In this document: positions 12,424 to 23,794 of the stretch, in pieces | How the letters are laid out: each line of letters opens with the position of its first letter | Numbering within the stretch: position 1 is the stretch's first letter | Notes under the pieces: model-generated | The model's database searches: none | Seen by the model: only the letters and a program-made list of their open reading frames with translations | What the model was told of the DNA's origin: nothing | NCBI GenBank assembly: GCA_943737045.1 | Contig: CALSFV010000322.1 | Location: 124,001 to 188,000 of the forward strand | DNA from: Parapristionchus giblindavisi | Lineage: Eukaryota > Nematoda > Chromadorea > Rhabditida > Diplogasteridae | Length of the DNA: 64,000 bases | Direction of reading: 5' to 3' | Program-made: the position numbers and the translations under genes

Positions 12424-13762
12424 CTAGCGGGCGCGGGTGGCTGCAGCGTCTCGGTTGTTGACGAGACCGCCGCGTTTGTACGATGTTGAGCGGGGGTTAC
12501 GGTAGCTACCGTAACCATCTGTCTCTCCTTGAGGTTACGGTACTGCCTTCTTATCGTACCCGTTCATATTGTACAGTGGGTCTTGGCAGCCTCTCCGCAC
12601 CTGATTATTGATTTGTACTATTGATTGTTTTTGTCTTGATTTAGCGACCGATTGAACCCGATTTGCTCCAATTGAACCCTGGATTACTGTAGTTTATCCG
12701 ATTGTAGTTGAACAAATGCTAATTTATTATTGCCGAATATAGCCGTAGCTTTGTAATATTTTGTAAAAATGTATGTTTCCCTTTATTCCATCCCCACCAA
12801 GTCCAACCACTTCTAGCCATTGTTCGTTCAAACATGAAAGCTTTACCAAAACCACAAAAGATACGGTATGTACAGTATACCGCATACCGTATACCGTACT
12901 CCAGATAGTTGTGAATAGTTTGCCCAAATATGCCCTCTTTTCTCCTCTCACTAATTTATTCACTATATGTCCTAATCCCCTGAAACGTTTTAATTATTTA
13001 CACGACTATTTACAGAGAAAATAACTCACTTTAAAAAACTTTTTGTATTCCATTTCCCATTTTCATTCCCAAATTTTGCCTCTTGTACTCTACATAACCC
13101 CCATAGAAATGAACCATAGCTCCACACATAGATTAATCGATAATAATATAGATATATAAATAGATCGATAATTCTCCTATATTCATACCGTACACCAATG
13201 CCACTCCTTTTCCCATCTAATCTAATGTCATTTTAACCGAGATCGTATAATATTGATTATTATTTATTTATTACAATAATGATATACCGCTTGTGTGTTT
13301 GTGAAAGGTTGTGTCCATGAATGCGAATATGTATACTGTGCTCGGAATAAATTATTGATTATATGCATTGATTGGTATAGAGTGCATGTATTGATTGATT
13401 GTTTGGTTCATGTTCAAATATTGATTAATTTGTGCGAAAAGAATCTTGAAAAAAGGGTTATGGACAGACGACCTCTGCACCTCTGTGCCGACTATTCCTT
13501 TGATTCCCTCGCGTTATCTCTCGCTAGAGGACAGGCAGAGGTAGAGGGAGAAAGACAGAGGTAGAGAGGGTAGAGATAGAAAGGTAGAGGTAGAGTGGCA
13601 GAAGGAGAGTCAGACAGACAGAGAGGTAGAGGTAGAGGGGGTAGGGATAGACAGAGGTAGAGAGGGTAGAGATAGGCAGAGAGGTAGAGAGATAGAGTGA
13701 ACAAGGGCCCACGCCACACATTCGCCCGCTGACTAATACACCGACAGAGCGACAACAAGAGC
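12424..13762. other. Intergenic region between the two unc-18 genes
   Basis: unc-18 3' UTR followed by AT-rich sequence and a GGTAGA-type purine minisatellite at about 13,535-13,700. No gene seen. The downstream gene starts only 63 nt after the minisatellite. Confidence 0.6.
13535..13700. repeat. GAGGTAGAG-type purine minisatellite
   Basis: Irregular tandem GGTAGAG and GACAGA words on the plus strand directly upstream of the second unc-18-like gene. The same purine-rich satellite type is abundant after 48 kb. Confidence 0.8.
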
Positions 13763-16700
13763 ATGACACTGAAGCATGCTGTTGGACAAAGTTTGTCGCA
13801 CTTTTAATCATTTATTCAAATAATTAAATCGATTTCGCGTTTTTTCATCACGTTTTGAGCATTATTGTCGCGGATTTGTCATAGTTTTGTTGACAAAGTT
13901 TGTGGACTTTTAATCATTTATTTTATTTATTTGTCGGTTAAAACATGAATATTGAAGGGAAAAGCAATATGGGCGTGATGGAGTTCAGTCGCGTTAAGCG
14001 ATTTCGGTTGGGTTTATTCATTTATTCAAATAGCTTGTTCAATTTTTAAGCGATTTCGGGTTTTTCGATGACGTTTTAAGCATTATCACCTCAGATTTGT
14101 CACAGTTTAGGCGATTCTAGTGGTGTTTTGGAAATTTAGGGGTGTAATTGACCTGTGATCTTTGATCTTTGATCTTTCGTCCTCTTCAGAGTTGCTCAAT
14201 GAGGTTATTCGGCCGTTGAAGCAGCCGAGCAGTTGGAATGTGCTCATCGTGGATGAGCGGTCGATGCGCATGCTCAGTTAGTTTTGTCTTTTCTTAGTTT
14301 GTACTTTGATCTTTGATCTTTACGATTTAGAAGATTTCTTTACAATCCTAACCTTCTATTGTTTGCTTTTTTTTTAAAGATGCACTGAGTCGAACCAGAA
14401 TTAGTAACGAAACGTGATAACTGGCAATACTGCTCTTAAACACACATCCAGAGCTAATTTTAAAATCTCCGCTCTGGTTACACTCTCTCGCTTTCTCTGT
14501 CTGCGAGAGGGTATTGCCAATCTGGAGAGTGGAATTAGCTTGACGTGCGCGTTTAATGGAAAGAGTTTTGTTGTAAACAAAAGCAATTTCTAAAATACTT
14601 ATTGCGAAGTGTTCGCTTGATTGACTTGAAGCTTGATATCATAGGTCGAATAGCTAGGTTATCGGATTTTAAAATGCGGTCAGGTTTTTCAATTTTAGGC
14701 AAATTTGGCTCAAAATGCGGTCAGGTTTTTCGATTTTTGTGAAATTTTGGCTCATAATGCGGTCAGGTTTTTCGATTTTGGGAAAATTTAGGATCAAAAT
14801 GCGGTCAGGCTTGGTACTTTGTAACATACTTTTCGACCTATGCTTGATATGAGTTATGTTGTAGTTTGATCTTTGATCTCTGAACTTTGGACCTTGTCAG
14901 GTGCATGCTGCAAGATGCACGATATTCTCGACGAGCGGGTCACTACGGTGGAATTGATCACGAAGAAACGACAGCCACTCGTGAACATGAACGGCATCTA
15001 TCTCATTACACCGACGAGAGAATCGGTACGGGTTACGGTAGATTACGGTAACTATCGGCGAGATTACGGTAGATATACCATGTTGTCCACTCAGAGAGAC
15101 TACGGTAGATTACCGTAAACAACCGGCGAGCTCGTGTTAGTTTACGGTATCAGACAGTATGATTATCGTATATTACGATATAGATCAGTCAGGGATATTA
15201 TGGTAGATTACGATATCCTCCGGGAGTGATTACTGTAGGTATGGTCGTGTGTGATTACTGTAGAATCGATATTGTAGATCGATCTGCTGATTGACGACTT
15301 CAGGAAGCAGCAGCAGTACAAGGTGGGTGTGGCCCGGTGCATTCGTGTTACTCTTTTCTGCCATATGACTACTGCTATTCGCTTGTGCAATGATTGGTAC
15401 GACTTTTTTTAAAATAAAGTAAAGTACTTTCTTTAAAAAAAGTATATTAGCGATTGCCATTTATAATAATAATAATACTTTATTAAATACTGAATTATCT
15501 AATCGTTGTTTTGATCAATCAACGCGAATACTGAATGTTGGATATTTGTGATTGCTGCATTTGTTCCATCGTTAGATCAAAGATTAAAGATCATATAACG
15601 ATTAAGCATTGTCGGTGCTCTCGCCCTTTTTATATAGTGGGTCTAATTTCGAAATATGTTGGTTGAATTTAGAAAATTCGTTATTTTTCGCTTAAAAAGC
15701 ATCATTTTAGCTTATTTTCGTATCAAGTGGCAGAAACTGAGCCATATATAGTGGGTCAATCCTCGTCTTACCAGGGTATGGCAATGTATGGTGTGGCCCG
15801 GTGCATTCGTGTCACTGCTTTCTGCCATATGACTAGTGCTATTCTCTTGTTCAATGTTTGGTGCTCTTCTATTTAAAAAAAAAAGTATATTAGCGATTGT
15901 CATTTATAATAATAATAATACTTTATTATGTGCGTGAACACTGAATGTTGCATATTTGTGCTTGCAGCATTTGTGCCATCGATAGATCAACGATTAAAGA
16001 TAATTTAACGATTTATGCATTGTCGGTGCCCTCGTCCCTTTCCGGTCGAATTTCGAAATATGGCGGGACGACTTAGAAAATTCGTTATTTTTCGCTTAGA
16101 AATCATCATGTTTTGCTTCGTTTTGCATCAAGTGTGAAATGAGTCGTATATAAAAATTATGAATGTATAATACTGTATGGTGTAATTTAACAGCCTGCGC
16201 TCTCTCACTTTTACGTACTCTGTCACTTTTCGCTCTACCTTTTTTCCCTAATCCATGACCGCTCTCGACACACTGTGACCCGGTGCATTTGTGTTGCTGT
16301 TGTCTTCCATATTGTTGACTGCTGCTCTAAATTTGTTTCTAGGAATCTCTGTTCCACTCACACTCAATTTACTAGCCTGTAGCAATTGTCCCATCAAGGA
16401 ATCAAAGATCACATAATTATTATGAGTTCAAAGATCAAAGATCAAAAATCACATTCATCTTACAGAGTGTGCACATCTTCTTCACTGAGGCGTGCCCCGA
16501 TGATCTCTTCGGTCTCCTTGGCAAGTCGAAGATGTCCAAGTATCTGGAGACGTGTAAGGAGATCAATGTCGCCTTCACCCCCTCCGAGGGACAGGTACGG
16601 TACTTTTGAGCGGTACGTGAGGGGACGGGTACGGTAGGTTTGAGCAGCCCCTGAGGGGACGGGTACGGTAGTTTTGAGCAGCCAGTGAGGGGGCGGGGAC

Positions 16701-19700
16701 AGGTACGGTAGTTTTGAGCAGTCAGTCAGGGAAGGATACTGTATGGGTGATTGCGTATGGTATCGATCTAGCAGATATTTTCGAGTGGTTAGGGTAGGAT
16801 GTATAGCCTTTTCCCTGGCCTTCGTGTATACCATGGATACCATACATGGGCGCCGACATGAGGGTGTCCCCTGTGAATAGTTGTAGTAGATCTAATCGGC
16901 TTTTATCAATGCTCCAGATTTGCACAATGCTACATTACATTACATCCTACATTACAATTCATTACAAGTTTACCCATATCACTGTCAAATCGCAATTATT
17001 CTCATTTCAACTGCATTCGCGCGTCGATAAATTATTATAAATAAATTATAAATTATTATTATAATAATAATAATATTTATGCGTTTTACAAGAAAACACG
17101 GCACAGGAAAATAAATTAAATTATATCGAATGATTGATGATGGACATATGACAAAACTATGAAACGTGAACATTGAAGAAAGTGCAATGTGCAGATGGGA
17201 TAAGGCAAATATTATTCTAGTCAATTTTACTCAGGGAAACTGAAAGTTATCCGGTTTTTCGGTTGCACTAGGAGCCTTGCCGCTCTGGGAAAGAAGCTAT
17301 TATGCCTGTAATGAAATCGTGAGCCTGGGTTGTTGAAATTGAGGCCATTATGGGTGATATAAGGGCGAAAATAGTGAGGTTTCATATTTGAGATCCTATA
17401 TTTACCTCTGATAAATTTCATTGCAGCTTTGATATCTATTTCTTCTCTACGCTTTTCAAGAGTATCTAAATTTAGTTGTTTATTCCTAAGGGAAACTTTC
17501 GGCATTGAATCCCACGCTGCATTAAAACAGCGCTTGAATACTCGTCTAGTGAAATAATTCTGTACTCGTTCTAAGATCTTTTTGTCACCTTTTTGGTATG
17601 GATTAAAAACTGTAGATGCACTTTCAAGTATGGGCCTTATATATATTGAATAAGTTTTTACTAGGATGGTTGCATTTTTGGTGCGCAGAGCTCTTAGGAA
17701 TATATGGCATGCAGTTTTCGCTTTTGCAGCTGTTTGCCTGCTGTGGGTAGAGAAAGTTAGGGTCTTCTGAATGAAGAAGCCAAGATCCTTAACCAAATCC
17801 CTCTGCTCTAGGGATGCTGTTCCGATAATGTATTTTCGCAATGGGTTAGATCTACCTAGGTGCAGCGAATTACATTTATGTGCAGCGAGTGGAAGTTGCC
17901 ATTCATCTGACCATTTTACAATGGTATCGATTGCTGTTTGTAGATGTAACGGGGAATCACCAGCTTCAAAAGAGCGATAAATTTTTATATCATCTGCGTA
18001 CATTCTAGCTACAACTCCGTTTTTTTTGGGCCAGTGAAGGGATTTCCGAGGTATATATGAGGAAAAGAAGCGGACCCAAAACGGAGCCCTGTGGGACACC
18101 GCTTGTAACACTAAGTGACTGTGATAGCTTTTCACGGACTCTAACCTGGAAGGATCGATTACTTAAATAGGCGGATATCCAATTAACTGTCTTATCTGAC
18201 AATCCAACAGTACCAAGTTTCATTAGTAGTTTAGAATGAGATACTCTATCAAAAGCTTTCGCAAAATCAAAATATATTACATCAACCGGTTTTCCTTCAC
18301 TGATAGAAGAAGTCCAATGCTCTAGTACCTCTAACATCTGCATCTCGCGCGATCTTTTCTGTCTGAAACCGTATTGTTCATCTGGGAATATTTCTAACGA
18401 TTCGCAATGAGTTATTATAGATTTACACAATAAACGCTCGAATATTCTACAGAAGAAAGAGGTTATAGAAATCGGTCTATAGTTTAGCGGATCCGAAAAT
18501 GGTGGTGATTTCTTGACAGGGGTAACGATAGAGTGACGCCAGGAGGAGGGGACTACCCCTGTTTCAAAAGAATGACGAAAGATTATTTCTAGTGGTTCAG
18601 CTATTGGTACGGCAATTTTCTTAATGAACGAGAGATCTATGTTCTCTGGAGTACGACAGGAAGATCGCTTCCATTTTTCAATTAGAGCACATATTTCATG
18701 TCGAAGAAACAGTGGCTCTTGATAATTGCCAAAAGTCGGGAGTTGTGAAAGTTGGGGTAGTGTACCATTATCAACAGTGAACACTCCTGCGAATGCATTT
18801 GCAAGCAGGTTGGCCTTACCTAAGTCATCCATGATGAGAATTCCATTTTTGTCTTTAAGTCCCTCAACTCCTTTCTCTTTATTTGAGCAGCGTTTCATAT
18901 ACCGAAAGAACTTATAAAATATTATTATAAATTATTATTATTATTATAAATTATTATAAATTATAAATTAGATAAATTATTATTATTATCCTTATTATCC
19001 GCATGCATCTTGTCAGGTGTACACCGTGGACGCGCCCGACGCCCTGTCCCTGTACTACAATGAGCAGACACCGGACGGCGCGAGTCTGGACCTGGGAAAC
19101 GTCGCCGAACAGATCGCCACCGTATGCGCGACGCTGGGAGAGTACACGCCGATACTACGGTAAGTAATATCGGCATCCTGGCAATCATGTTCCGATGGAA
19201 TGATGATTAAGTATATTTACCGTTGTTATTGGTTGACTTTACATTATGAACGGTTTAGTATATCAAATGCATTGTGTTAGTCTGTGTACTTGTGCTAAAT
19301 AAGTAGTCATTAGAGTTAAAGTTACGAAGGAATGGTTTTGAAAGTAGGTTGTGTTGGAAGAAAAAGAAGAAAAAAAATAGTTTCTTCAGATATCGATCGT
19401 CATTCGGCCGCAACGCCAACCTGCTCCGTCTAGTTGAGAGCAAGCTGAAGAAGTACCTCGAGGATGACAAATCGATCGGTAGAACGGTCGAGAATTCGAA
19501 ATCGCAGCTGATTATTCTGGGTGAGTACGGTATCCGGACTTTGCTTGGTCAGATTCATGGTGTACAGTTGCCCATTTACTTTACAGACCGTGGTTTCGAC
19601 GCCGTGACGCCGCTGTTGCATGATTTGACGCTGCAGGTACGGTTGTTGCCATTGAAACTATTGATTTTTCATCAAAACTATTGATTTATCGACAAATTTT

Positions 19701-22700
19701 AGGCACTCTGCCGAGATTTGTCCTATGTTGACGGCAAGAATCAGTATCAGTACTGGAAGGCGAAAAGGGACGGATCACAGGAGCAGCGAGAGGTACGGTA
19801 GCTTTCCGTGTGGGAACGAAATCAAGTCTTTCAATATACACACTAAAAAGTGTGCAAAATGAAATTACAGCTAAAAAAGTAACATAAAGTGTTAAATATA
19901 ACACACCACAGGTCTTATGCACTGTGTAGTACAACTGGGGTAGTGGTGTTGTAACCTCTGCGTAGATAATGGTGCGGAATGTTTCCAGATTTCTCTTGAT
20001 GAGAACGATGCAGTGTGGATGGAGCACCGTCACAAACACATTGCTGATTCGTCCAACGATGTACGTGATCATACGTGGGCGGGCATTGCCGCTGGAAATG
20101 AAAATCGGGGGGTCGGAAGCAAAAAATGGAGCATTTATACGTCATTTTAAGTGATTTTTTTGGAAAATCGGGGGGTCAGGAGCCAAAAATCGGGGGTGTA
20201 TTGCCGTTAGCGGCAGTGGTGCCCACGTATGTACGTGATAGTTCCGCTATTTCAGACTATTTTTCTTGTGAAGCGACTTATCCCATGAAACATAGTTTGA
20301 AATAGCGAGGGTGAAACGCTAATCTGGAGGGTTGTGTCGGTTTGGGTCTGCATTAATAACCTAATCGCTATCATGATTAATACATCTTATTGATAAATCG
20401 TGATAGTATAGTATAAGCCTGTATATATTATGAATGCTATTTGCAGAAATATTTATATCTGTTGAACAATTTATTTTCAAATTCAGCAATATAATAGTAA
20501 TATTTGTTGTTCTTCGTAACAATTTATATTGAAACGCGAATTGATTACAATTCAACGATAATTATAATTATTACGCTTATTGCAATGATCATCTCCACAT
20601 TGATTAATTATGGGAAAATCTACTGGAAAAAGTGTGTTTGTGAATATATATTTGATGGAATAAATAAATAAATAAATAAAATAGCAGTAATTAGTTCTTG
20701 TTTCAGGTGAGGAAGCAGGTTCGGCTGTTCCGTGCCGCTCATCCCGACATGGACGACGTGGGCAGCATGAGCATCAAGCACATGTCCAAGATGACCAAGC
20801 AGATTCCCAAGTTCCAGCAGGAAATGGCCCTATTGGGGTGAGTACTGTCGATGAAGTTATCGATCGATAAACCGGTGATTTATTTGAAATTGATGACTTA
20901 AAGAAACATCCCAAGCTAATTTTCCCACATTGGCAACACTCTTTCGTAGAGAGAGAGAGAAAGCGAGAGAGTATACCAGGAGCGGAGAGTTTGAAATTAG
21001 CTTGGGGTGCCTCTCTCACGGTCACGGTAGTTACTCCGGCAGTACTGTAGCTTGGAATGGGATCAATGCAAGAAGTAGTTTAGTTTCGATGTATACGTTT
21101 GGAATGCGTTTTAAAATAAATTTTGTAAATAATATAGAGTATGCGATATTCAGGGCTCATGTGCAGCTAAACGAGGATGTGCTGGCCAAGTGTCTGGCTG
21201 AGGCGGGAGTGCAGAGTCTGTGCTTGGCTGAATTGGTACGGTAGCATTTGGTTACGGTAGCAGATATTGATTTATTGATTAACATGAGTTGGATTGGCAC
21301 TCATTGATCACTGTAAAGTTTTTCGGATGTTTTGTGAACCAATCAATATCTGGATACAGTATGCCGAAGGGTGAACCGTTATATCGTTGCAGGATCTAAT
21401 CACGGGCGAGGATAAGGATGGTGAGCGAATCGTGGATAGGATACGGGTGTTCTCGAGTCTGCTCGTGCATCCCAATGTGTCGCTCGAGGACCGCATCCGG
21501 CTTGTGCTCGTTTATGCCATTGCGCAGAATGGTACGGTAGTCGCACGTCGGGAAGCTATCGTGAACTGATTTTATTACGGCGTTCAGGGATATCGGATGA
21601 GGGCTTGGACAAACTCATGCAGCACGCGAATATACCGGCAGAGGAGAGGGAAACGATCACCAATGCAGGACTATTGGGGATCAATGTGATTATTGATGTG
21701 AGTACGGTAGGATAATTGGGTACGGTAGTTCTATGGATTACGGTAGAAGCTAATCGATAATCGATTCAGGGCACGCCCAAGAGGATATGGACGCCGGCAA
21801 GGAAGAGCAGAGCGAATGTGAGATTCTCTTTATATTGAAAAAAAATATTGATTTATTATTTTTCTTGCGTGGTCCACTGGGATGTTTAGATCTATCGATA
21901 TTGATGGTACATTGTTTTCACAGTGATGATTATTGTTTTTATGGAATATTTTTATCTAATCAAAATCGATATTTAAAGGCAAAAACCGATTTAATTTGAC
22001 TCTTCACTTTGGCAACACTCTATCGAAGACAAAGAAAGCGAGAGTGTGGTCAGAGTTTCAAATTAGCTCGGGGTGTGCCTGTAAGAACTATTTACTATTA
22101 TGTATTTATCTCCTTTCAGAAGTACGCCACCTCTAGATGGACGCCGATCATCAAAGATGTGATAGAGGATGCGATCGATGACAAACTGGACAGACGACAG
22201 TATCCCTGCCTGAACGAGACGGCCACACAGAACTATAGGTACGGTAGATCACCAATATGAAAGATCGTGAACTGAGTTTATTTTATTTTTAGAGCACCCA
22301 CATCTGCTCGGCATGGTCAGAGGCTTAACAATAGAGCGCAGCCGCTACAGTATAGGTAAGAGATGAATCAATTACAGGAATAGGACAAAAATCGAAAAAC
22401 CTGACCGGATTTTGAAAACCGATAGCTATTCGACCTATGATTATAGGTCGAATAGCTATCGGTTTTCAAAATCCGGTCAGGAGGAAGGATGTAATACATG
22501 GGCACCGACATGGGTATGCCCCGTGTAAAATTAGGGATTTTTGAATATGGCTTGGAATGTCCCCTTGTATAAAAAGGACGTTTAGGTGAAATTTAAACAA
22601 ATCCCTCCTGTAGAATCGAGCTCCATACACCCCGCCCATGTATGATAATAGCTGTGAGGTATAACTAGACAAAACAGTGATAATTTTGTGACGAGGTTGT

Positions 22701-23067
22701 GAGGAGAGTTACGGTAATGCTGTATGCTTATAGTGGACCGCGTCTGATCATCTTCATTGTGGGCGGAGTTACGTATTCGGAGATGCGTGTCGCCTATGAG
22801 GTCACACAGTCCAAGAAGCCATGGGAGGTTATCATTGGTGAGTTGATCGCTGGTTACTGTAGCTATGACGGGTCAAAGTTATGATTTGCAGGTTCGGACC
22901 AGATTTTGACTCCGAATGAATTCGTATCGAATCTTCGAATGATGAACAAGACGCGAGAGTATCGATCGGAGACCAGAGATACGCTAGGAACGATTACGGT
23001 AGAGGCGCCTACAGTACCCCCTGATGCAGTGCGCACCGGATGTTTTTCATTGTGTGGATTACGATAG
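13763..23067 (+). CDS. Tandem UNC-18-like Sec1/Munc18 paralog
   Basis: Second complete Sec1/Munc18 gene. Exons: 13763-13790, 14190-14276, 14901-15025, 15278-15322, 16466-16594, 19017-19159, 19390-19520, 19587-19636, 19703-19792, 19989-20060, 20707-20837, 21154-21235, 21393-21531, 21588-21697, 21770-21817, 22120-22238, 22293-22355, 22734-22837, 22892-23067. Total 1,872 nt, 623 aa, no internal stop. Exon 1 (28 nt, MTLKHAVGQ) was found by matching length, phase and sequence of unc-18 exon 1 (MSLKQIVGQ). Eleven exons have exactly the same length as in unc-18. Conserved: [38 protein letters not shown] (Pro about 334), [19 protein letters not shown]. Divergent: the exon 9 region and the domain 3a segment before KQIP. 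A 35-residue tail follows NKTRE. AATAAA lies at 23153-23158. Likely a SNARE regulator with altered specificity; that role is inference. Confidence 0.92.
14438..14551. repeat. Dispersed GCGAGAGAG repeat, copy in paralog intron 2
   Basis: Palindrome-like element with GGCAATACTGCTC, CTCTCTCGCTTTCTCTGTCT, GCGAGAGGGTATTGCCA and AATTAGCTTG. Related copies: 20907-21011, 22000-22078, 29621-29707, 37588-37680, 41453-41543, 46719-46805, 46825-46934 and 47048-47110. Family type unknown. Confidence 0.6.
14641..14852. mobile_element. GGTCGAATAGC MITE in paralog intron 2
   Basis: Begins CATAGGTCGAATAGCTAGG, contains four copies of ATGCGGTCAGG separated by about 40 nt, and ends CATACTTTTCGACCTATG. Related to the 5.4-6.0 kb and 22.4 kb repeats. 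Confidence 0.65.
17100..18915 (-). mobile_element. 5'-truncated non-LTR retrotransposon (LINE) in paralog intron 5, antisense
   Basis: Antisense to the host gene, between AT-rich TTATTA microsatellites (about 17,030-17,080 and 18,910-18,990). Carries reverse transcriptase sequence but no endonuclease, so it is 5'-truncated near 18,915. Insertion enlarges intron 5 to 2.4 kb. Boundaries are approximate; no target duplication could be recognised. Confidence 0.85.
17227..18898 (-). pseudogene. LINE reverse transcriptase, frameshifted
   Basis: Two overlapping reading frames (18898-18005 and 18135-17227) together give one reverse transcriptase of the CR1/jockey-like type. In order: [26 protein letters not shown], the motif A block [26 protein letters not shown], then, in the second frame, the catalytic MYADD box followed by a thumb and a C-terminal domain ending near FPRAARLL. 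The frame changes at about 18,020-18,030, where the plus strand has eight T in a row. It could be a real inactivating indel, a homopolymer sequencing error, or (least likely) programmed slippage. The family assignment rests on motif resemblance only. Confidence 0.85.
20070..20231. mobile_element. hAT-like MITE at the exon 10 donor of the unc-18 paralog
   Basis: Ends CATACGTGGGC and GCCCACGTATG with a perfect 8-bp duplication TACGTGAT (20062-20069, 20232-20239). The left duplication is positions +2 to +9 of intron 10, so insertion occurred directly next to the 5' splice site and the right duplication recreates GTACGTGAT. Confidence 0.88.
22384..22482. repeat. Head-to-head GGTCGAATAGC repeat pair in paralog intron 17
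   Basis: Two inverted copies (CTGACCGGATTTTGAAAACC then CTATTCGACCTATGA, and their reverse complement) meet at about 22,441. Directly followed by an element with ATACATGGGC ends at about 22,494-22,643, similar to the hAT-like family but without a recognisable 8-bp duplication. Confidence 0.65.
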
Positions 23068-23794
23068 TCTATGTTCATATATAGAAATGTACAGTCTGTG
23101 ATATGCTGATTTATCTTGTCTTTCTTTGTATATGCACGGATTTACTATACTGGAATAAATCATTTACATGTCTCTTGTTTACATCGAGAATATATTAATA
23201 CGACAATGAAGATGAGTGATAGAATGATGAATTTTCGATAAAGCAACAATGGTGGACAGACTTGCAAGTGCGGGCTCTCACAATCGTAATTTAGATGCGA
23301 GTCTACCGGTGTAATATTCGCTCAAGAAAAAAGCGGAGTGTTGGTTAAAATTGAAAAGTATGAATAAAATTGAGACAAACAAAGTTGCTCAAAATTGTAT
23401 CTACGCTTCTACTTTCATTCAACAATATTAATAATAAATTATTATTATAAATGGAACAAAAGTTGAGAGAATATTTAAGAGGGAAAAAAGTGAATAATAA
23501 GTTTGACACAATAATAAACGAGTACGCTTGTCAAAAATTACGGCCCCACACCAAGAAACTTTAGAAGAGGGGAACTCTTACCACGATTAGTGAGATCTAC
23601 AGTATGCAACAGCCAGTCTACTCAAAATGAGAGTTTTCTTTTTTTCTAACTTTTCTTTGAAAATTTGACGTTATTATGATTTCCGTTACACTTTTTTCTT
23701 TATCGATTATCATGAGCATCTTTTTGGGCTACGTATGCTGCCCAGATTATCGTCGGTTTCGTATTTTAACCCTTTTAACTTTCAGTTTGGGGAA
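23068..23794. other. Intergenic region unc-18 paralog to rpl-35
   Basis: Paralog 3' UTR with AATAAA at 23153, then AT-rich sequence. CTTTCAG ends at 23785, nine nt before the rpl-35 ATG, a likely trans-splice acceptor. No other gene seen. Confidence 0.55.

Noticed and set aside
16460..16843. 127-codon minus-strand frame over paralog exon 5
   Set aside because: It is antisense to a well supported exon and includes repeated TACGGTA-derived codons.
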